From positions 7,389,201-7,453,200 of the forward strand of contig NZ_CP009438.1 in assembly GCF_000761215.1 (NCBI RefSeq): 64,000 nucleotides of DNA, read 5' to 3'. Made by a program: the position numbers and the translations under genes. Source of the stretch: Streptomyces glaucescens (lineage in GTDB: Bacteria; Actinomycetota; Actinomycetes; Streptomycetales; Streptomycetaceae). This document shows, piece after piece, positions 27,001-35,277 of this stretch. How positions within the stretch are numbered: position 1 is the stretch's first letter; the number at the start of each line of letters is the position of its first letter. The notes beneath the pieces are model-generated. The model ran no database searches and was not told where the DNA came from. It worked only from the letters and a program-made list of their open reading frames with translations.

Positions 27001-27348
27001 CTGTACAAGATGGGCCACCGCTACTACGACCCGCAACTCGGCCGCTTCAACCAGCCCGACCCATCCGGGCAGGAAATCAACCCCTACCTCTACGCCGCCG
27101 GCGATCCCGTCAACAGCTCCGATCCCACCGGTCTGCTGAGCTTCTCTGACGTCCTGGATGTGGGAGAGCAGGTCTTGAGCGGTGTCACCGGTTGCCTCGC
27201 CGGCATTGGTGCGGCAGCCGAAACTGGCATCATCCAGGCAGCGACCGGTTTCTTCGGAGCTGCGGGCACCGTAGCGGCGGGTGCTCTCGCCTGCGGCGTC
27301 GGAGCAGGAGCAGGCCTGATGAACGCAGAAATCATCTCCTACGGATGA
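24004..27348 (+). CDS. Secreted RHS repeat protein with hydrophobic Gly/Ala-rich C-terminal tail
   Basis: 1114 residues; ATG after GGGGGGAAG. It starts with a signal peptide (basic RRARRTHR, hydrophobic TALVAAITTAALVAAAAPG, then LAA). Residues ~130-1000 hold tens of YD/RHS repeats (for example YDGDGRLIKVT, YDALGRVET). The RHS core is GHRYYDPQLGRFNQPDP near residue 1004, closed by DPTG at 1040-1043. RHS proteins form a shell that encloses a variable C-terminal toxin. Here the tail is ~71 residues, with VTGCLAGIGAAAETGII and GAAGTVAAGALACGVGAGAG, glycine-zipper-like and carrying two Cys. It looks like a small membrane-active or bacteriocin-like domain, not an enzyme. A hairpin and a two-helix membrane protein follow. 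Confidence 0.88.
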   Translation: MHSRAGRTPFRRARRTHRTALVAAITTAALVAAAAPGLAATPRPELPEPESPWTKPTKVEAPATPAGVTRPAVSQAEAELSSEVQAWRAAQKTRTVGTGEAARTAAVAEAIETTYIPEGQGDVPWHRILDTRLNDALVARVNLSNGNLMLAATDFDIAGVGQKLQLARTYNSLEAPWGKVSQRWWQGYERYLRIGDTEVVVFDTTGDALRFQQTTTGRYTTPAGYSKDLKKNTDGTYTLTDRKSGSRDTYDQHGTLLRVADKNHGTITVDQHDETGEHKGFKLTETRSGRWIDLVKTYGDQWQAKDHTGRTAVFDLDEHGHLGTVTDTAGKATLYTYDGDGRLIKVTTPGGTVTVFTYDGHNRVTSMQRATESTSSGHTGPTWRFDYSAATPADAGTTTVTDPDGDATVYWHNADGEVTKVKDPLDHYRHASYTNHLTQTTTDAMGTGTDGTGGNVTTYGWDSRNNATSVKLPLGATASVTAYQTIAGTDLPNDFNSADGRKDSFSYDTNGNTLSVTTSGTAGGQRTHTYNKATPTCGGFEGQRCTATVKITDTRSSKTSFTYDSKGNLAKVTPPAPQGETTYTYDALGRVETSVDGRGIKTVYAYDTRDRVKKVSSTNMTVSYDYDSDGNLKIRTDASGTTRWDYDKLNREIVRTLQNGAQTALAYTPGGEVDHYTDPTGTTDYTWDKAGRLDYLIAPDGKKTDYDYNNNDKRTKTVYPGGTTQSFTIDKNGRPSAVKTTSDTTTLIDLGYSYTNSASKDTTKIRTRTDNLTKLKTTYTYDTQDRLSYALETDTTGARKASWLYCYDQAGNLTSQDGTASTCPGSALFTYNDALQLTGQTGSTTPWCYDKVGNETAGGRVAATARTNETWTDYSQLAGITVGGTSYDLVHAGTDNSERTKLGSTWFHHTVLGLASTTTNGVDTGFIREPAGTLNSMTAGGKSYYYLTDATGNVLGLVDDAGKRTHTYAYGPTGLPRGTTTEAAPQPFRYTGAYLDPSGLYKMGHRYYDPQLGRFNQPDPSGQEINPYLYAAGDPVNSSDPTGLLSFSDVLDVGEQVLSGVTGCLAGIGAAAETGIIQAATGFFGAAGTVAAGALACGVGAGAGLMNAEIISYG

Positions 27349-27387
27349 CCCGGGGGCGCTGCCCCGGCATAAGAGAAGCCAAGAAAC

Positions 27388-27422
27388 CCCTCGGTGACGA
27401 CTCTTCCTGTCGTCACCGAGGG
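27388..27422. terminator. 14-bp perfect hairpin between RHS gene and small membrane gene
   Basis: CCCTCGGTGACGAC (27388-27401) pairs perfectly with 27409-27422 around TCTTCCT. It lies 39 bases after the RHS stop and 14 bases before the next start. It could lower expression of the downstream gene from the RHS promoter, or terminate fully if the small gene has its own promoter. Confidence 0.7.
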
Positions 27423-27436
27423 ATGTCACGAGGTGA

Positions 27437-27625
27437 ATGATGGCCAGCAATCCCGCGACGAAACTCACGCTGTTCGTAGTACTGGGCACCGCTTTCGGGG
27501 TGCTTTGCATTATTTTGGGCCTCAGCAACGGGAACTACGCCCTGCTGGCGGCCGGAGTGCTCGCCACTGCGGGCGGACTGACCCTGACTATGCTGGCGGC
27601 CGCTCGCCGGAGGTCTTCAAGGTGA
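27437..27625 (+). CDS. Two-helix membrane protein, candidate immunity protein for RHS 1
   Basis: 62 residues; two adjacent ATGs (27437, 27440) follow CGAGGTGA. Two transmembrane helices (LTLFVVLGTAFGVLCIILG and LLAAGVLATAGGLTLTMLAA) are joined by LSNGNYA, with a basic tail RRRSSR. Small membrane proteins directly downstream of pore-forming bacteriocin-type toxins commonly act as immunity proteins. The RHS gene just before it has a hydrophobic Gly/Ala-rich tail. The pairing is therefore a reasonable inference, but no family is recognised. Confidence 0.6.
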   Translation: MMASNPATKLTLFVVLGTAFGVLCIILGLSNGNYALLAAGVLATAGGLTLTMLAAARRRSSR

Positions 27626-27906
27626 CCAAGGGCGACACGTCCATCCAACGTCACCGTCGGCTGAGTCCCCGACAGATGGCCACCCCTGCCAGCGGACGAT
27701 TGCGAAATCCGCTGAGTGCCCAGGGCGCAAGAGAGCCGTCAGGGTGCTTCAGCCGTGCCCGCGGTCAGGCTGCAGGCCGGGCCGGGAACAGCCCGGTGCG
27801 CAGGTCGGGGACGAAGGCTTCCTGCACGACGCGGCGGAAGCGCCGACGCTGGGCGGGGGAAGTGTCGGAGGTCGCTGAGGGCGCGGTGTCCTCCGGTCAG
27901 TAAGAC
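27626..27906. other. No supported gene
   Basis: A minus-strand scrap reads RRRFRRVVQEAFVPDLRTGL before a stop near 27773 and may be the tail of a lost gene. Otherwise nothing is seen. Confidence 0.35.
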
Positions 27907-28781
27907 TAAGACCGCGTCCTACGTGGTGAGGCGAACGAGCCGCTTGTAGCAGCAGAGGGCGGCGGCAAGGCTGAGAAAGCCCAGGTAGTTGCGGTGGTCG
28001 CGTTCGTAACGGGGGCTGAGGCGGCGGTAGCCGGACAGCCAGGGCCAGGACATCGTCCGTTCGACGACCCAGCGGCGGCGCCCTAATCGTTCGCTGGAAT
28101 GGATTCCCTTGCCGGCGATCCGCACGCCGATCCGCTTTCCTCGCAGCCATGCGCGCAGGTCGCCCGGTCGTAGGCTTTGTCGGCGTGCAGGCGCTGGGGC
28201 TTGAAGTGGCGGCCGCGGTGGGGGTCGTGTCTCGTTTGGTGACCCTCCACCATCGGCTTCAGTCCTTCGCTGTCGTGGACGTTGCCGGCGGAGACGCCGA
28301 CAAGGACGGGCAGGCCGTTCGCGTCCGACAGGACGTGCATCTTGGAACCCGGCTTGCCCCGGTCCACGGGGCTCGGACCAGTGTGCTCACCCCCCTTTTC
28401 GCCCTGGCGTGGGCGGTGTCGAGGACGACGCGAGAGACATCGAGGAGGCCGGCATCGTCCAGGCGCTGCAGCACGGCTTCGTGCAACCGGCCCCAGACGT
28501 CGGCTCTCGACCAGATCAGGAACCGGCGGTGGACGGTCGATTTCGACACCCGAAACAGGGCGGCAGCGACCGCCAGGCACACCCGCTGACCAGCACATAG
28601 ACGATGGCCGCGAACACCGTCTCATCAGGTGCGTTCTGCGTCCCGCCGCCCTGCGGCCGCGTCCGCTGCTCCGGAATCAGCGGCTTGGCGATCTCCCACA
28701 AGCCGTCCGGCACGATCCAGCTCCACGTTCCCCGCCCCATACCGGGACAACGTTCGCCTCACCACGTAGGACACGGTCTTA
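27907..28781 (-). mobile_element. IS5-family element with 31-bp inverted repeats
   Basis: The ends 27907-27937 and 28751-28781 are inverted copies with one mismatch over 31 bases (starting TAAGACC and running to GGCGAACG). The transposase reads on the minus strand from MGRGTWSWIVPDGLWEIAKP (28740) in one frame, VHRRFLIWSRADVWGRLHEA in a second and KPGSKMHVLSDANGLPVLVG in a third. The second change falls at an A4G6 run, where IS427-type elements are expected to shift frame. It ends with RRRWVVERTMSWPWLSGYRR. The first and last frame changes are not at slippery sites, so the copy is probably inactive. Confidence 0.85.
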
Positions 28782-28832
28782 GGGGGACGCCCCCGGTCGG
28801 CGTGACGCACCTGCGCCACCCGGGCCGGGGGC

Positions 28833-29249
28833 TCAAACGATCGCGTACGTGAAGGTGTACGCGACGGAGGTGTCCCCGTGGCGGTGGGTGAACTCGCCGG
28901 AGCCCGTCAGGCCGGCCAACTCCCCGGTTCCGGAGCCCGGGACCACCTCGAAACGGCCGGTGGTGCCGGTGGCGTCGAAGCCGCCGCGCTCCTCCAGGAC
29001 GAAGGTGCCCTTGCGGCCGTCGACGCCGCCCGAGAGCAGTTCCATGCCCGAGTAGGTGCCGGCGTTCTCTGCGGTGTAGGCGATCGTGTACGAGCAGGAG
29101 GTCGCGGCCGCCTCGATTCCGCCGGAGAAGGCGTTGGTGACCGTGGCGTGGGCGAGGCGCGGGGTGGAAGCCGGGGAACCGACGGGCTGCTCCTGCCAGT
29201 CGGTGAAGGTGAAACGGCCTGCCGTCTCAACGGTGGTCGGCGTGGGCAT
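28833..29249 (-). CDS. DUF3224 family protein
   Basis: 138 residues; the ATG at 29249 is preceded by GAGAGGA. The N-terminus ETAGRFTFTDWQEQPV and the following strands (ATVTNAFSGGIEAAATSCSY, GTFVLEERGGFD, GSGTGELAGLTGSG) match the small beta-barrel DUF3224 family, which is related to allene-oxide-cyclase-like barrels and has no known activity. It is divergent from a WYL-type regulator across a palindromic spacer, a common pairing in Streptomyces. Confidence 0.88.
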   Translation of the reverse strand: MPTPTTVETAGRFTFTDWQEQPVGSPASTPRLAHATVTNAFSGGIEAAATSCSYTIAYTAENAGTYSGMELLSGGVDGRKGTFVLEERGGFDATGTTGRFEVVPGSGTGELAGLTGSGEFTHRHGDTSVAYTFTYAIV

Positions 29250-29307
29250 GCGTATCCTCTCGGCTGGCCGGTCGGTCTCCTCCGCCCGGCATGCCCCCAG
29301 CCTGGCA

Positions 29308-29338
29308 GCCGTACCTGACACCTCCTGTCAGGTACGGC
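29308..29338. promoter_or_regulatory. Operator palindrome between DUF3224 and WYL regulator genes
   Basis: GCCGTACCTGACA (29308-29320) and its exact complement 29326-29338 flank a 5-base centre CCTCC. The core is TACCTGACA/TGTCAGGTA. Located 17 bases before the regulator start, it is the likely binding site of the WYL regulator, controlling both divergent genes. Confidence 0.8.
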
Positions 29339-29354
29339 ATCCCGTACCGCGACA

Positions 29355-30344
29355 ATGGCCGCCATGCGCGCCGACCGGCTTCTCTCCCTGCTCTTGCTGC
29401 TCCAGAACCGCGGCCGGATGACCGCGCCGGAACTCGCAGACGCGCTGGAGGTGTCCGTCCGCACCATCTACCGGGACGTCGAAGCCCTCGGCGCCTGCGG
29501 AGTCCCCGTCCTCGCCGACCGCGGCCCGGACGGCGGATACCGGCTGGCGGACGGCTACCGCACCCGCCTCACGGGCCTCACCGACACGCAGGCCGGCTCC
29601 CTCTTCCTCGCCGGCGCCCCCGGCCCGGCCCGGGAGCTCGGCCTCGGCGCCGACCTGGCCGCCGCCCAGCTGAAGCTCCAGGCCGCGCTGCCCGCCGCGC
29701 TCGCCGGCCGGGCCCGGCAGATCCAAGATCGCTTCCACCTCGACGCCCCCGCATGGTTCCGGGACGCCGACCCCGTGCCGCACCTCGCTCAGATCGGCCA
29801 GGCCGTCTGGGACCAGCGGATCCTGCGCACCCACTACCGCCGGTGGCGCGGCGAAGTGCACCGCGAACTGCATCCGCTCGGCCTCGTCCTCAAGGGCGGC
29901 ATCTGGTACCTCGTGGCCCGGTCCGAAGGGACGGTGCGCACCTACCGCGTCTCACGGTTCCTGGCCGTGGACACCACCGAGGACGGCTTCGAGCGGCCCG
30001 CCGGCTTCGAACTCGCCGCCTACTGGCGCGAGTCCACCGACCGCCTCGACGCCGCCCTCCACCAGCAGACCGCCGACCTGCGGCTCTCGCCCCGCGGGCG
30101 ACGTCTGCTCCCGATGAGGTTCGGCGCCGTGGGGGCGCGGGCCCTCGCGGACGCTGGCCCGGCCGACGCGGACGGATGGGTACGGATCACCCTCCCGGTC
30201 GAATCCGCGGCCGTCGCGGTCGGCGACCTCCTGCGCATGGGCACGGACGCCGAGGTGCTCGGACCGCCCGAACTGCGCGCCGCCCTCGCGGAGACGGTCA
30301 CGGCCCTGGCTCAGCGGTACGGGGTACACGCCGTACGTGCCTAG
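29355..30344 (+). CDS. YafY/DeoR-type HTH and WYL-domain transcriptional regulator
   Basis: 329 residues. The N-terminal winged helix reads LLLLLQNRGRMTAPELADAL then VSVRTIYRDVEALGACGVPV with the GGYRLADGY wing. The WYL-type ligand domain spans ~140-230 (RRWRGEVHRELHPLGLVLKG, then IWYLVARSEG and YRVSRFLAVD), followed by a WCX-like C-terminal extension. It is likely a ligand-responsive regulator of itself and the DUF3224 gene. The next ATG at 29364 could also be the start. Confidence 0.9.
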   Translation: MAAMRADRLLSLLLLLQNRGRMTAPELADALEVSVRTIYRDVEALGACGVPVLADRGPDGGYRLADGYRTRLTGLTDTQAGSLFLAGAPGPARELGLGADLAAAQLKLQAALPAALAGRARQIQDRFHLDAPAWFRDADPVPHLAQIGQAVWDQRILRTHYRRWRGEVHRELHPLGLVLKGGIWYLVARSEGTVRTYRVSRFLAVDTTEDGFERPAGFELAAYWRESTDRLDAALHQQTADLRLSPRGRRLLPMRFGAVGARALADAGPADADGWVRITLPVESAAVAVGDLLRMGTDAEVLGPPELRAALAETVTALAQRYGVHAVRA

Positions 30345-31195
30345 GTGTAGTCGCCGGTTAGGGCAAGTTCGCGCAGGCGGTCGATGACAACGCGGACCTT
30401 GTCCTCGTGGCTGAGCACGGCGTGATGGAAGGCGAGCGCCAGCTTCAGGGCGGCTTCGGCCGCGGTGGTGCCTGCGTCGTGACTCTCGGCGCGCAGGTCG
30501 CGGGCGGCGTCGAGGCCGCGCAGAGTGCCGGTGCCGCGGAGGAGCACGGCGATCCGCACGGTGAGGCTGGTGGCCCGCAGGTTCAGGCCGGTGAGGAGTT
30601 GCTCGGCGAGGTGGAGCTCGTCGTCCGCGGTGTCAGGGTCGGTGAAGGCCCGAACCAGGGCACGCTGGGCTTGGCTGGGGGCGTGGCGCGTTCCCCGGCG
30701 ACGGCGTGCCGCTCGCCCTGGTCGCGGGTGGCGGCGTAGGCGGCGGCCGCGCGGTCCATGTCGCCGTGGGGCTTGAGGGTGTCGCCTTCGACGCGGTGTT
30801 GGCGACCGGTCCAGCCGAGGGCACGGGCGGTGTCGTACGCGGTGGGGAAGTTTCTTGCGAGACGGGCCAGGGGGGCAAGTCCGAGGCGGGCGGCGGGGCG
30901 AGGCGGCCGCCGCCAGCAACGAGCTGCATCCCCCGGCAGGAAGCCGCGGAGTCGCCGAGGTCGCGGTGGGCCTTCGCGAGGTCGTACACGCCCATCTCGT
31001 GCAGGTCGGCGGGCAGCAGTCCGCTGTCGGTGACTGCTGTGAGGCGGCAAGCGGTGACGGAACGGTGCTTGCGCTGGCGGGGGACGAGGGCGGCGAGAAG
31101 GTCGACGAGGGCGTCAGCCGACGTCTCCAGGCCGTTGACGCGGCCGGGGCGGGCAGGTGGTGGGGCGATGTACCCCCATGCGGAATCGCTGACGT
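30341..31195 (-). pseudogene. C-terminal TPR region of an NB-ARC/STAND-type ATP-binding protein
   Basis: The minus strand carries LLPADLHEMGVYDLAKAHRD, ARNFPTAYDTARALGWTGR, GDMDRAAAAYAATRDQGERH and LHLAEQLLTGLNLRATSLTV in at least two frames (change near 30680). The final part reads FHHAVLSHEDKVRVVIDRL. This matches the TPR half of large Streptomyces ATP/GTP-binding TPR proteins. The ATPase half is absent and the C-terminus stops early (TGDYT), with the stop overlapping that of the WYL gene at a CTAG. Confidence 0.65.
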
Positions 31196-31467
31196 AGGCC
31201 TAAGCGGCGTCGCTGAGCCAGCCCAACTCGAGGCCGAAGTCCCGGACTAAGCTGAGGCGCTGGCGCAGGCAGCCGCAGAGCAGCATCCGGCCCTGGCCGG
31301 TGGCTCCGGCTCCGGTCCACTGCGTGCCGAGGGCCGCCGGGGCACGCTCGGCGGCCTGCTGCCAGTCAAGCGCCCGCCGCTGCCGAGTCACCTACGTGAC
31401 TCAGCTTCTAGGGCGCCGAGCCAGCTTTTCCTCCACTGGGCCACTCGAATAGCACGACGTGCCAACG
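31196..31467. other. No classified gene
   Basis: A 63-codon minus-strand frame (31200-31391) starting VTRQRRALDWQQAAERAPAA is open and may be an adjoining scrap of the broken TPR/ATPase gene. No family is assigned. Confidence 0.3.
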
Positions 31468-31620
31468 GCTGTTCTCGTGCAGTTCGAGCGGACCTTCAAC
31501 TGGCTGTACAAATTCAAACGCCTGCGAACCCGCTACGAGATACGAGCCGACCTCCACCTCGGACTGTTCCAACTCGCCTGCAGCATCATCTGCTTGCGAC
31601 GACTCCGAACCTCATTCTGA
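31468..31620 (+). pseudogene. C-terminal fragment of an IS5-type transposase
   Basis: The plus strand reads FERTFNWLYKFKRLRTRYE then LHLGLFQLACSIICLRRLR and a stop at 31620. This is the ExxxxxLxxFxRLxxRYE block containing the catalytic Glu region. No 5' part is present. Confidence 0.7.
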
Positions 31621-31650
31621 AATGATCAGTAAAAGGCGCCGGTCCGGCAG

Positions 31651-32904
31651 TAAGATGTCGTTTCTTATGGCGTGATCGTTTGTTGAGCCGGCATGGCGGA
31701 TCTCGTGGAGCGACTGGTGCCGGACGAGTTGTGGGTGCTGTTCCGGCGGGTGGTGCCACCGACTGAGGTGATACGTCCGCAGGCGGTGGCCGACGCCGGG
31801 CCGGTGACCGCGAAGCCCTGGCGGCGATCATCTTCGTGGCGACGTCGGGCTGCACCTGGCGGCAGCTGCCGCCGGTGTCCGGCCCGGCCTGGCAAACGGT
31901 CTACCGACGCTTCGCCCAGTGGAGCCGGGACCGGGTCTTGCCCGGCTCTACCAGGTGCCCTTGACGAACTCGGAGCACGGGGCGAACTGGACTGGTCGCG
32001 GTGCGCGATCGACTCGGTCAATCTGCGGGCTGCAAAAGGGGGCCGCTGACGGACCTGAATCCGACCGATCGCGGCAAACTGGGATCGAAGATCCATCTGC
32101 TCTGCGACCGGAACGGACTGCCGCTGTCTCTGGGCATCTCCGGCGCGAACATGCATGACAGTCTGGGCCTGCAACCGCTTGTGCGCGGCATCCCACCCAT
32201 CCGGTCCCGCCGCGAACCCCGGCGTCGACGACCGGCGAAACTGCACGCCGACAAGGGCTACGACTACGACCACCTGCGCCGATGGCTGCGCGAGCGCGGC
32301 ATCCGCCCCCGCATGCTCGCAAGGGTGTCGAGTCCTCGCAGCGGCTGGGCCGGCATCGGTGGGTGGTCGAGAGAACCGTGTCCTGGCTGGCAGGCTGCCG
32401 CCGACTGCACCGCCGCTACGAACGCAAAGCCGACCACTTCCCCGCCTTCGTCGGCATAGCCGCGACCCTCATCGGCTACCGCCGCTTAGCCAGCCTTCTC
32501 ACGGCCTGAGCCGGTCCTGCTGCACGTCGAAGCAGACCAGCCCCATGGAGTCCGCGACGGCCGCCGCGTAGGCCGACGCCTCCTCGGCCATGCTCCACCG
32601 CATGGCGAAGTAAATCAGCGGACCACTGGCCTCATCGATCAACGGACCGGTCGACCAGGGGGAGGTGTCCTCCTCGTCCTCGGTGAGGTCGCACCACCGC
32701 TCAAGCAACGCGGCCACGTAAGCCGCGATGCGCTCGGACGGAGGCTCTTCCACCTCGCCGTCGATGTAGCGGTCGTACAGGTCGCTGAAGACCCGGCCGG
32801 CGGACTTGTCATCCGCCGGCCTCTCGCCTTCCCAGACAGCAAGGTCGTAGCTCATCCCGGGAGGCTCTCATGCCGCTCTGACAGCCATAAGAAACGACGT
32901 CTAA
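31651..32904 (+). mobile_element. IS5-family element carrying a passenger gene
   Basis: Ends 31651-31671 and 32884-32904 are inverted repeats matching at 19 of 21 bases (core GTCGTTTCTTATGGC). The transposase begins MADLVERLVPDELWVLFRRV at 31693. It continues through several frames (DELGARGELDWSRCAID; NPTDRGKLGSKIHLLCDRN; RHRWVVERTVSWLAGCRRL) to TGA 32509. At least four frame changes make it inactive, one of them at an A4G5 run. Unlike the related element at 12545, where the right repeat touches the transposase stop, ~375 extra bases with a convergent gene lie before the right repeat. Confidence 0.8.
32499..32855 (-). CDS. Hypothetical acidic protein inside an IS, immunity-like
   Basis: 118 residues, very acidic, beginning MSYDLAVWEGERPADDKSAG with FSDLYDRYI, EEPPSERIAAYVAALLERW, EEDTSPWSTGPLI and GPLIYFAMRWSMAEEASAYA. 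This pattern belongs to a recurrent Streptomyces family of small hypothetical proteins often found near polymorphic toxins. The stop overlaps the end of the transposase by 11 bases on the opposite strand, and the whole gene is inside the IS terminal repeats. It appears intact although the transposase is decayed. Confidence 0.7.
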   Translation of the reverse strand: MSYDLAVWEGERPADDKSAGRVFSDLYDRYIDGEVEEPPSERIAAYVAALLERWCDLTEDEEDTSPWSTGPLIDEASGPLIYFAMRWSMAEEASAYAAAVADSMGLVCFDVQQDRLRP

Positions 32905-32966
32905 GAAGGCAAGAACCAGGCCGACGGGGACGGCGAAGCAGTGCGCCGTTGGCCGATGGTGGGTGG

Positions 32967-33722
32967 CTACCGTACGTCGACGTAGTCGCCTGGTGCGTTG
33001 ACTGCCGCGGTGGTGGTGTTGCCAGCGTAGCTGTAGCGCCAGTATCCGTCCCGGCTTGCTGTGACGGTGGTCTTCAGGTATCTGGTGGAGCTGGCAGTTA
33101 CTGCTCTGACGGTGCTGTAGGTGCCGCTCGGTGTGCGGAACTGGAGGCTTACGGGCTGGTTGGCGTGGCGGTAGTACTTGGAGTCGTGCCAGTTGACCCG
33201 GCTCAATGCGCCCGCGATGGTGATCGGTTTGCCCTTGGTTACAGGCTCAGGGGCTGCGTAGGCCGTAATCTTCGAGGCTCGTTGAATGTTGAGGGTAGCC
33301 GCAGCCTTGCGGTGATAGTCGCCGTCAAGGGCGGTCGCGTTGACCTTGAGACGCCAGTTGCCGGCGTCGGCGTTCGTGAGCCAGCCTTCGCCCATGACGA
33401 ACCCGAAGGTGCATGTCGTTGTGCCAGCGTCGACGGCTGTGCACGTGTAGTTGTGTGCGGCTGCCAGGATGCCCGTGGGTGCGGTGCTGGGGCCGCGGTA
33501 CAGCCAGGCGTCGATGTAGTCGATCCCCTTGGGATCGCTCGCAGTAACGGTTGCTGAGAAGGACGTCTGCGTGGCAGAACCGACGACTAGGGCCTTGCCG
33601 CTGTTGACGGACGCCGACAGAATCTGAGTGTCGCCGAGCCGGGACTCTGCGGTGGCGGTTGACACGCTCAAACACGTGATCGTGAGTGCGGCGACCAGAA
33701 CCGCAGCGGCACGTTTGCCCAT
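32967..33722 (-). CDS. Secreted protein of unknown function, 251 aa
   Basis: A signal peptide (GKRAAAVLVAALTITCLSV, cleavage after ATA) is followed by two beta-rich domains: residues ~28-150 with DPKGIDYIDAWLYRG, two Cys (NYTCTAVD, TTTCTFGF) and GNWRLKVNATALDGDYHRK; and ~155-251 with VTKGKPITIAGALSRVNW and VTASRDGYWRYSYAGN. The second resembles bacterial Ig-like repeats of Streptomyces surface proteins. The two Cys may form a disulfide. The gene is monocistronic as far as can be seen. Confidence 0.75.
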   Translation of the reverse strand: MGKRAAAVLVAALTITCLSVSTATAESRLGDTQILSASVNSGKALVVGSATQTSFSATVTASDPKGIDYIDAWLYRGPSTAPTGILAAAHNYTCTAVDAGTTTCTFGFVMGEGWLTNADAGNWRLKVNATALDGDYHRKAAATLNIQRASKITAYAAPEPVTKGKPITIAGALSRVNWHDSKYYRHANQPVSLQFRTPSGTYSTVRAVTASSTRYLKTTVTASRDGYWRYSYAGNTTTAAVNAPGDYVDVR

Positions 33723-34000
33723 GATTCCCCTAGTGGACCCTCGATTGCCTCTCCAAGCCGGCAGAGGCCGAAACAGGCGCGATCCCAGTCAAGATCCGTA
33801 CCGGTGTCGCGCTGGCCGCCGAGCTGGGGCAGTTCGGCGTCGGCGGCTGGCGATGCACCAACCCGCTCCCCGCAGATCCGGCTCGAGTCAGCGAAGGTGC
33901 AGGTTCTGTGGCTGTGTGTCGTACCTTGTGAATCTGGCCAGGTACGGTGCTCAGCCGCGTGCGTCGGAAGCGAGCGCAGGGGTCCTGCCCGTGCTGGTGG
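33723..34000. other. Intergenic region, no supported gene
   Basis: This should hold the promoter of the secreted-protein gene. Nothing else is recognised. Confidence 0.5.
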
Positions 34001-34744
34001 TCAGGCGGGGATGCGGCCGGCCGGTGCCGCATCGGAGGCTTGGTGTCCGTACGGGCCTTCGACTGCCTTGCGCCGTTGCAGGGCGGTCAGCCGGACGGCG
34101 AAGTGCGCGGCGGCAGCGGCGGCGGCGATGCTTGTGAGGTCCGCGATGAGATACCACCGCACCGCGCTTTCGAGTCCCTGCAGTGTTTCGGCGTTCTTGT
34201 ACGAGGTCCCGGCGTACCGGTTGAGCAGGGTGCCGAGGACGAACAGGGCCCACCACGTGTTGACCGGCCACGTTCGTGTTTGGCGTTGTCCGCCGTCGTG
34301 GGGCAGGAAGGTGGCTGCCATCCACATCTCCATGGCGATGCGATAGGGCATCCAAAGGTTCGCCAGGGGAATGAACCAGGTTCCTACAGCCCATCCGGGT
34401 CCTCGTCTGAACTGGTCGGGTGCCATGAGTCCGGTGGTACGGCGCATCCGGAAGAACCAGCAGAGGAAGACGATCGCGCACGCCAGATAGGCGGTGCCCT
34501 GGAACATGCCGGCCTTTTCGTACAGCTCGGCGGCGTCCTCCAGCTCCTGCTGGTCGGCCGTGAAGAAGCCGGAGCCTTCTTGGGCCGCATTCCGCAGGCG
34601 GATGCCGACGACGACGCTGAAGAGATCGGTGAGGGCAGCGAGGCCGAGGCCTGCGACGACCGCGGCCAGCAGGCCGCGAGACGCGAGTGGTGAGCTTGCG
34701 GGCAGTGCTGGACGAGTGTCAAGGAATGGTCCGGGTGCGGACAT
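34001..34744 (-). CDS. DUF4328-type membrane protein
   Basis: 247 residues from ATG 34744 (MSAPGPFLDTRPALPASSPL). There are about four to five transmembrane helices: GLLAAVVAGLGLAALTDLF, TAYLACAIVFLCWFFRMRR, WAVGTWFIPLANLWMPYRI, and a pair near WWALFVLGTLL and YLIADLTSIAAAAAAA. The motif GWAVGTWFIPLANLWMP is characteristic of DUF4328 proteins, whose function is unknown. An upstream in-frame start at 34837 is less likely because the extra 31 residues do not look coding. Confidence 0.75.
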   Translation of the reverse strand: MSAPGPFLDTRPALPASSPLASRGLLAAVVAGLGLAALTDLFSVVVGIRLRNAAQEGSGFFTADQQELEDAAELYEKAGMFQGTAYLACAIVFLCWFFRMRRTTGLMAPDQFRRGPGWAVGTWFIPLANLWMPYRIAMEMWMAATFLPHDGGQRQTRTWPVNTWWALFVLGTLLNRYAGTSYKNAETLQGLESAVRWYLIADLTSIAAAAAAAHFAVRLTALQRRKAVEGPYGHQASDAAPAGRIPA

Positions 34745-35277
34745 GGCGAAGAGGCCCCCCACGGGCGACAGATGGAACCGCCCGCGGAGATTCACGGGGC
34801 CGGAGCACGATACGCCGGAGGAGAAGGCGCCGTCCATGGCAGTCCACCGGGTTCATCGGTCCCATGGTCGCTGTGCGGAGACCGCATCGACCGGATTGAG
34901 GTTGCCGCTGAGTCCAGCGGAAGTCGACGACAACGTGGTGCCTCACTTGCCGTGAGGGCGCCGCCACCTGCCATGTCTTTCGTGTTCGGGTCATCAGGGC
35001 GTTTGCGGCACTCATTCAGGTTGGTCATACGTTCTCCCGCACCAGGCCTGCAAGCACTTCCATAAGAGTCAAAAAGGGTCTAGACCTGGAGGAGGAGTGA
35101 GGTGTCACGAAAGATCTGTTGGTCGGCTCACCGGCTCCGTGAGCGCTAATCGGCCAAGGTCAGGGCACATTCGGACACGTGTGCTGTGATCTGCGCTACA
35201 CCCCATTGACTCTATTGCGTAATCCCCCGTTGACTCTGCGCATTCTTGTGAACGTGTTGTGATCGAAGGTGTGTTGG
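34745..35277. other. Intergenic region upstream of RHS locus 2
   Basis: No gene seen. Two direct copies of TTGACTCT occur at 35206-35213 and 35230-35237, 24 bases apart, shortly before the LamG-protein start. They resemble -35 elements or an activator repeat. Confidence 0.5.

Noticed and set aside
23947..27528. A 1193-codon open frame on the minus strand opposite RHS gene 1
   Set aside because: It is the antisense shadow of a GC3-rich gene: it starts and ends around the RHS gene, is a monotonous Val/Gly/Ala sequence and has no ribosome site.
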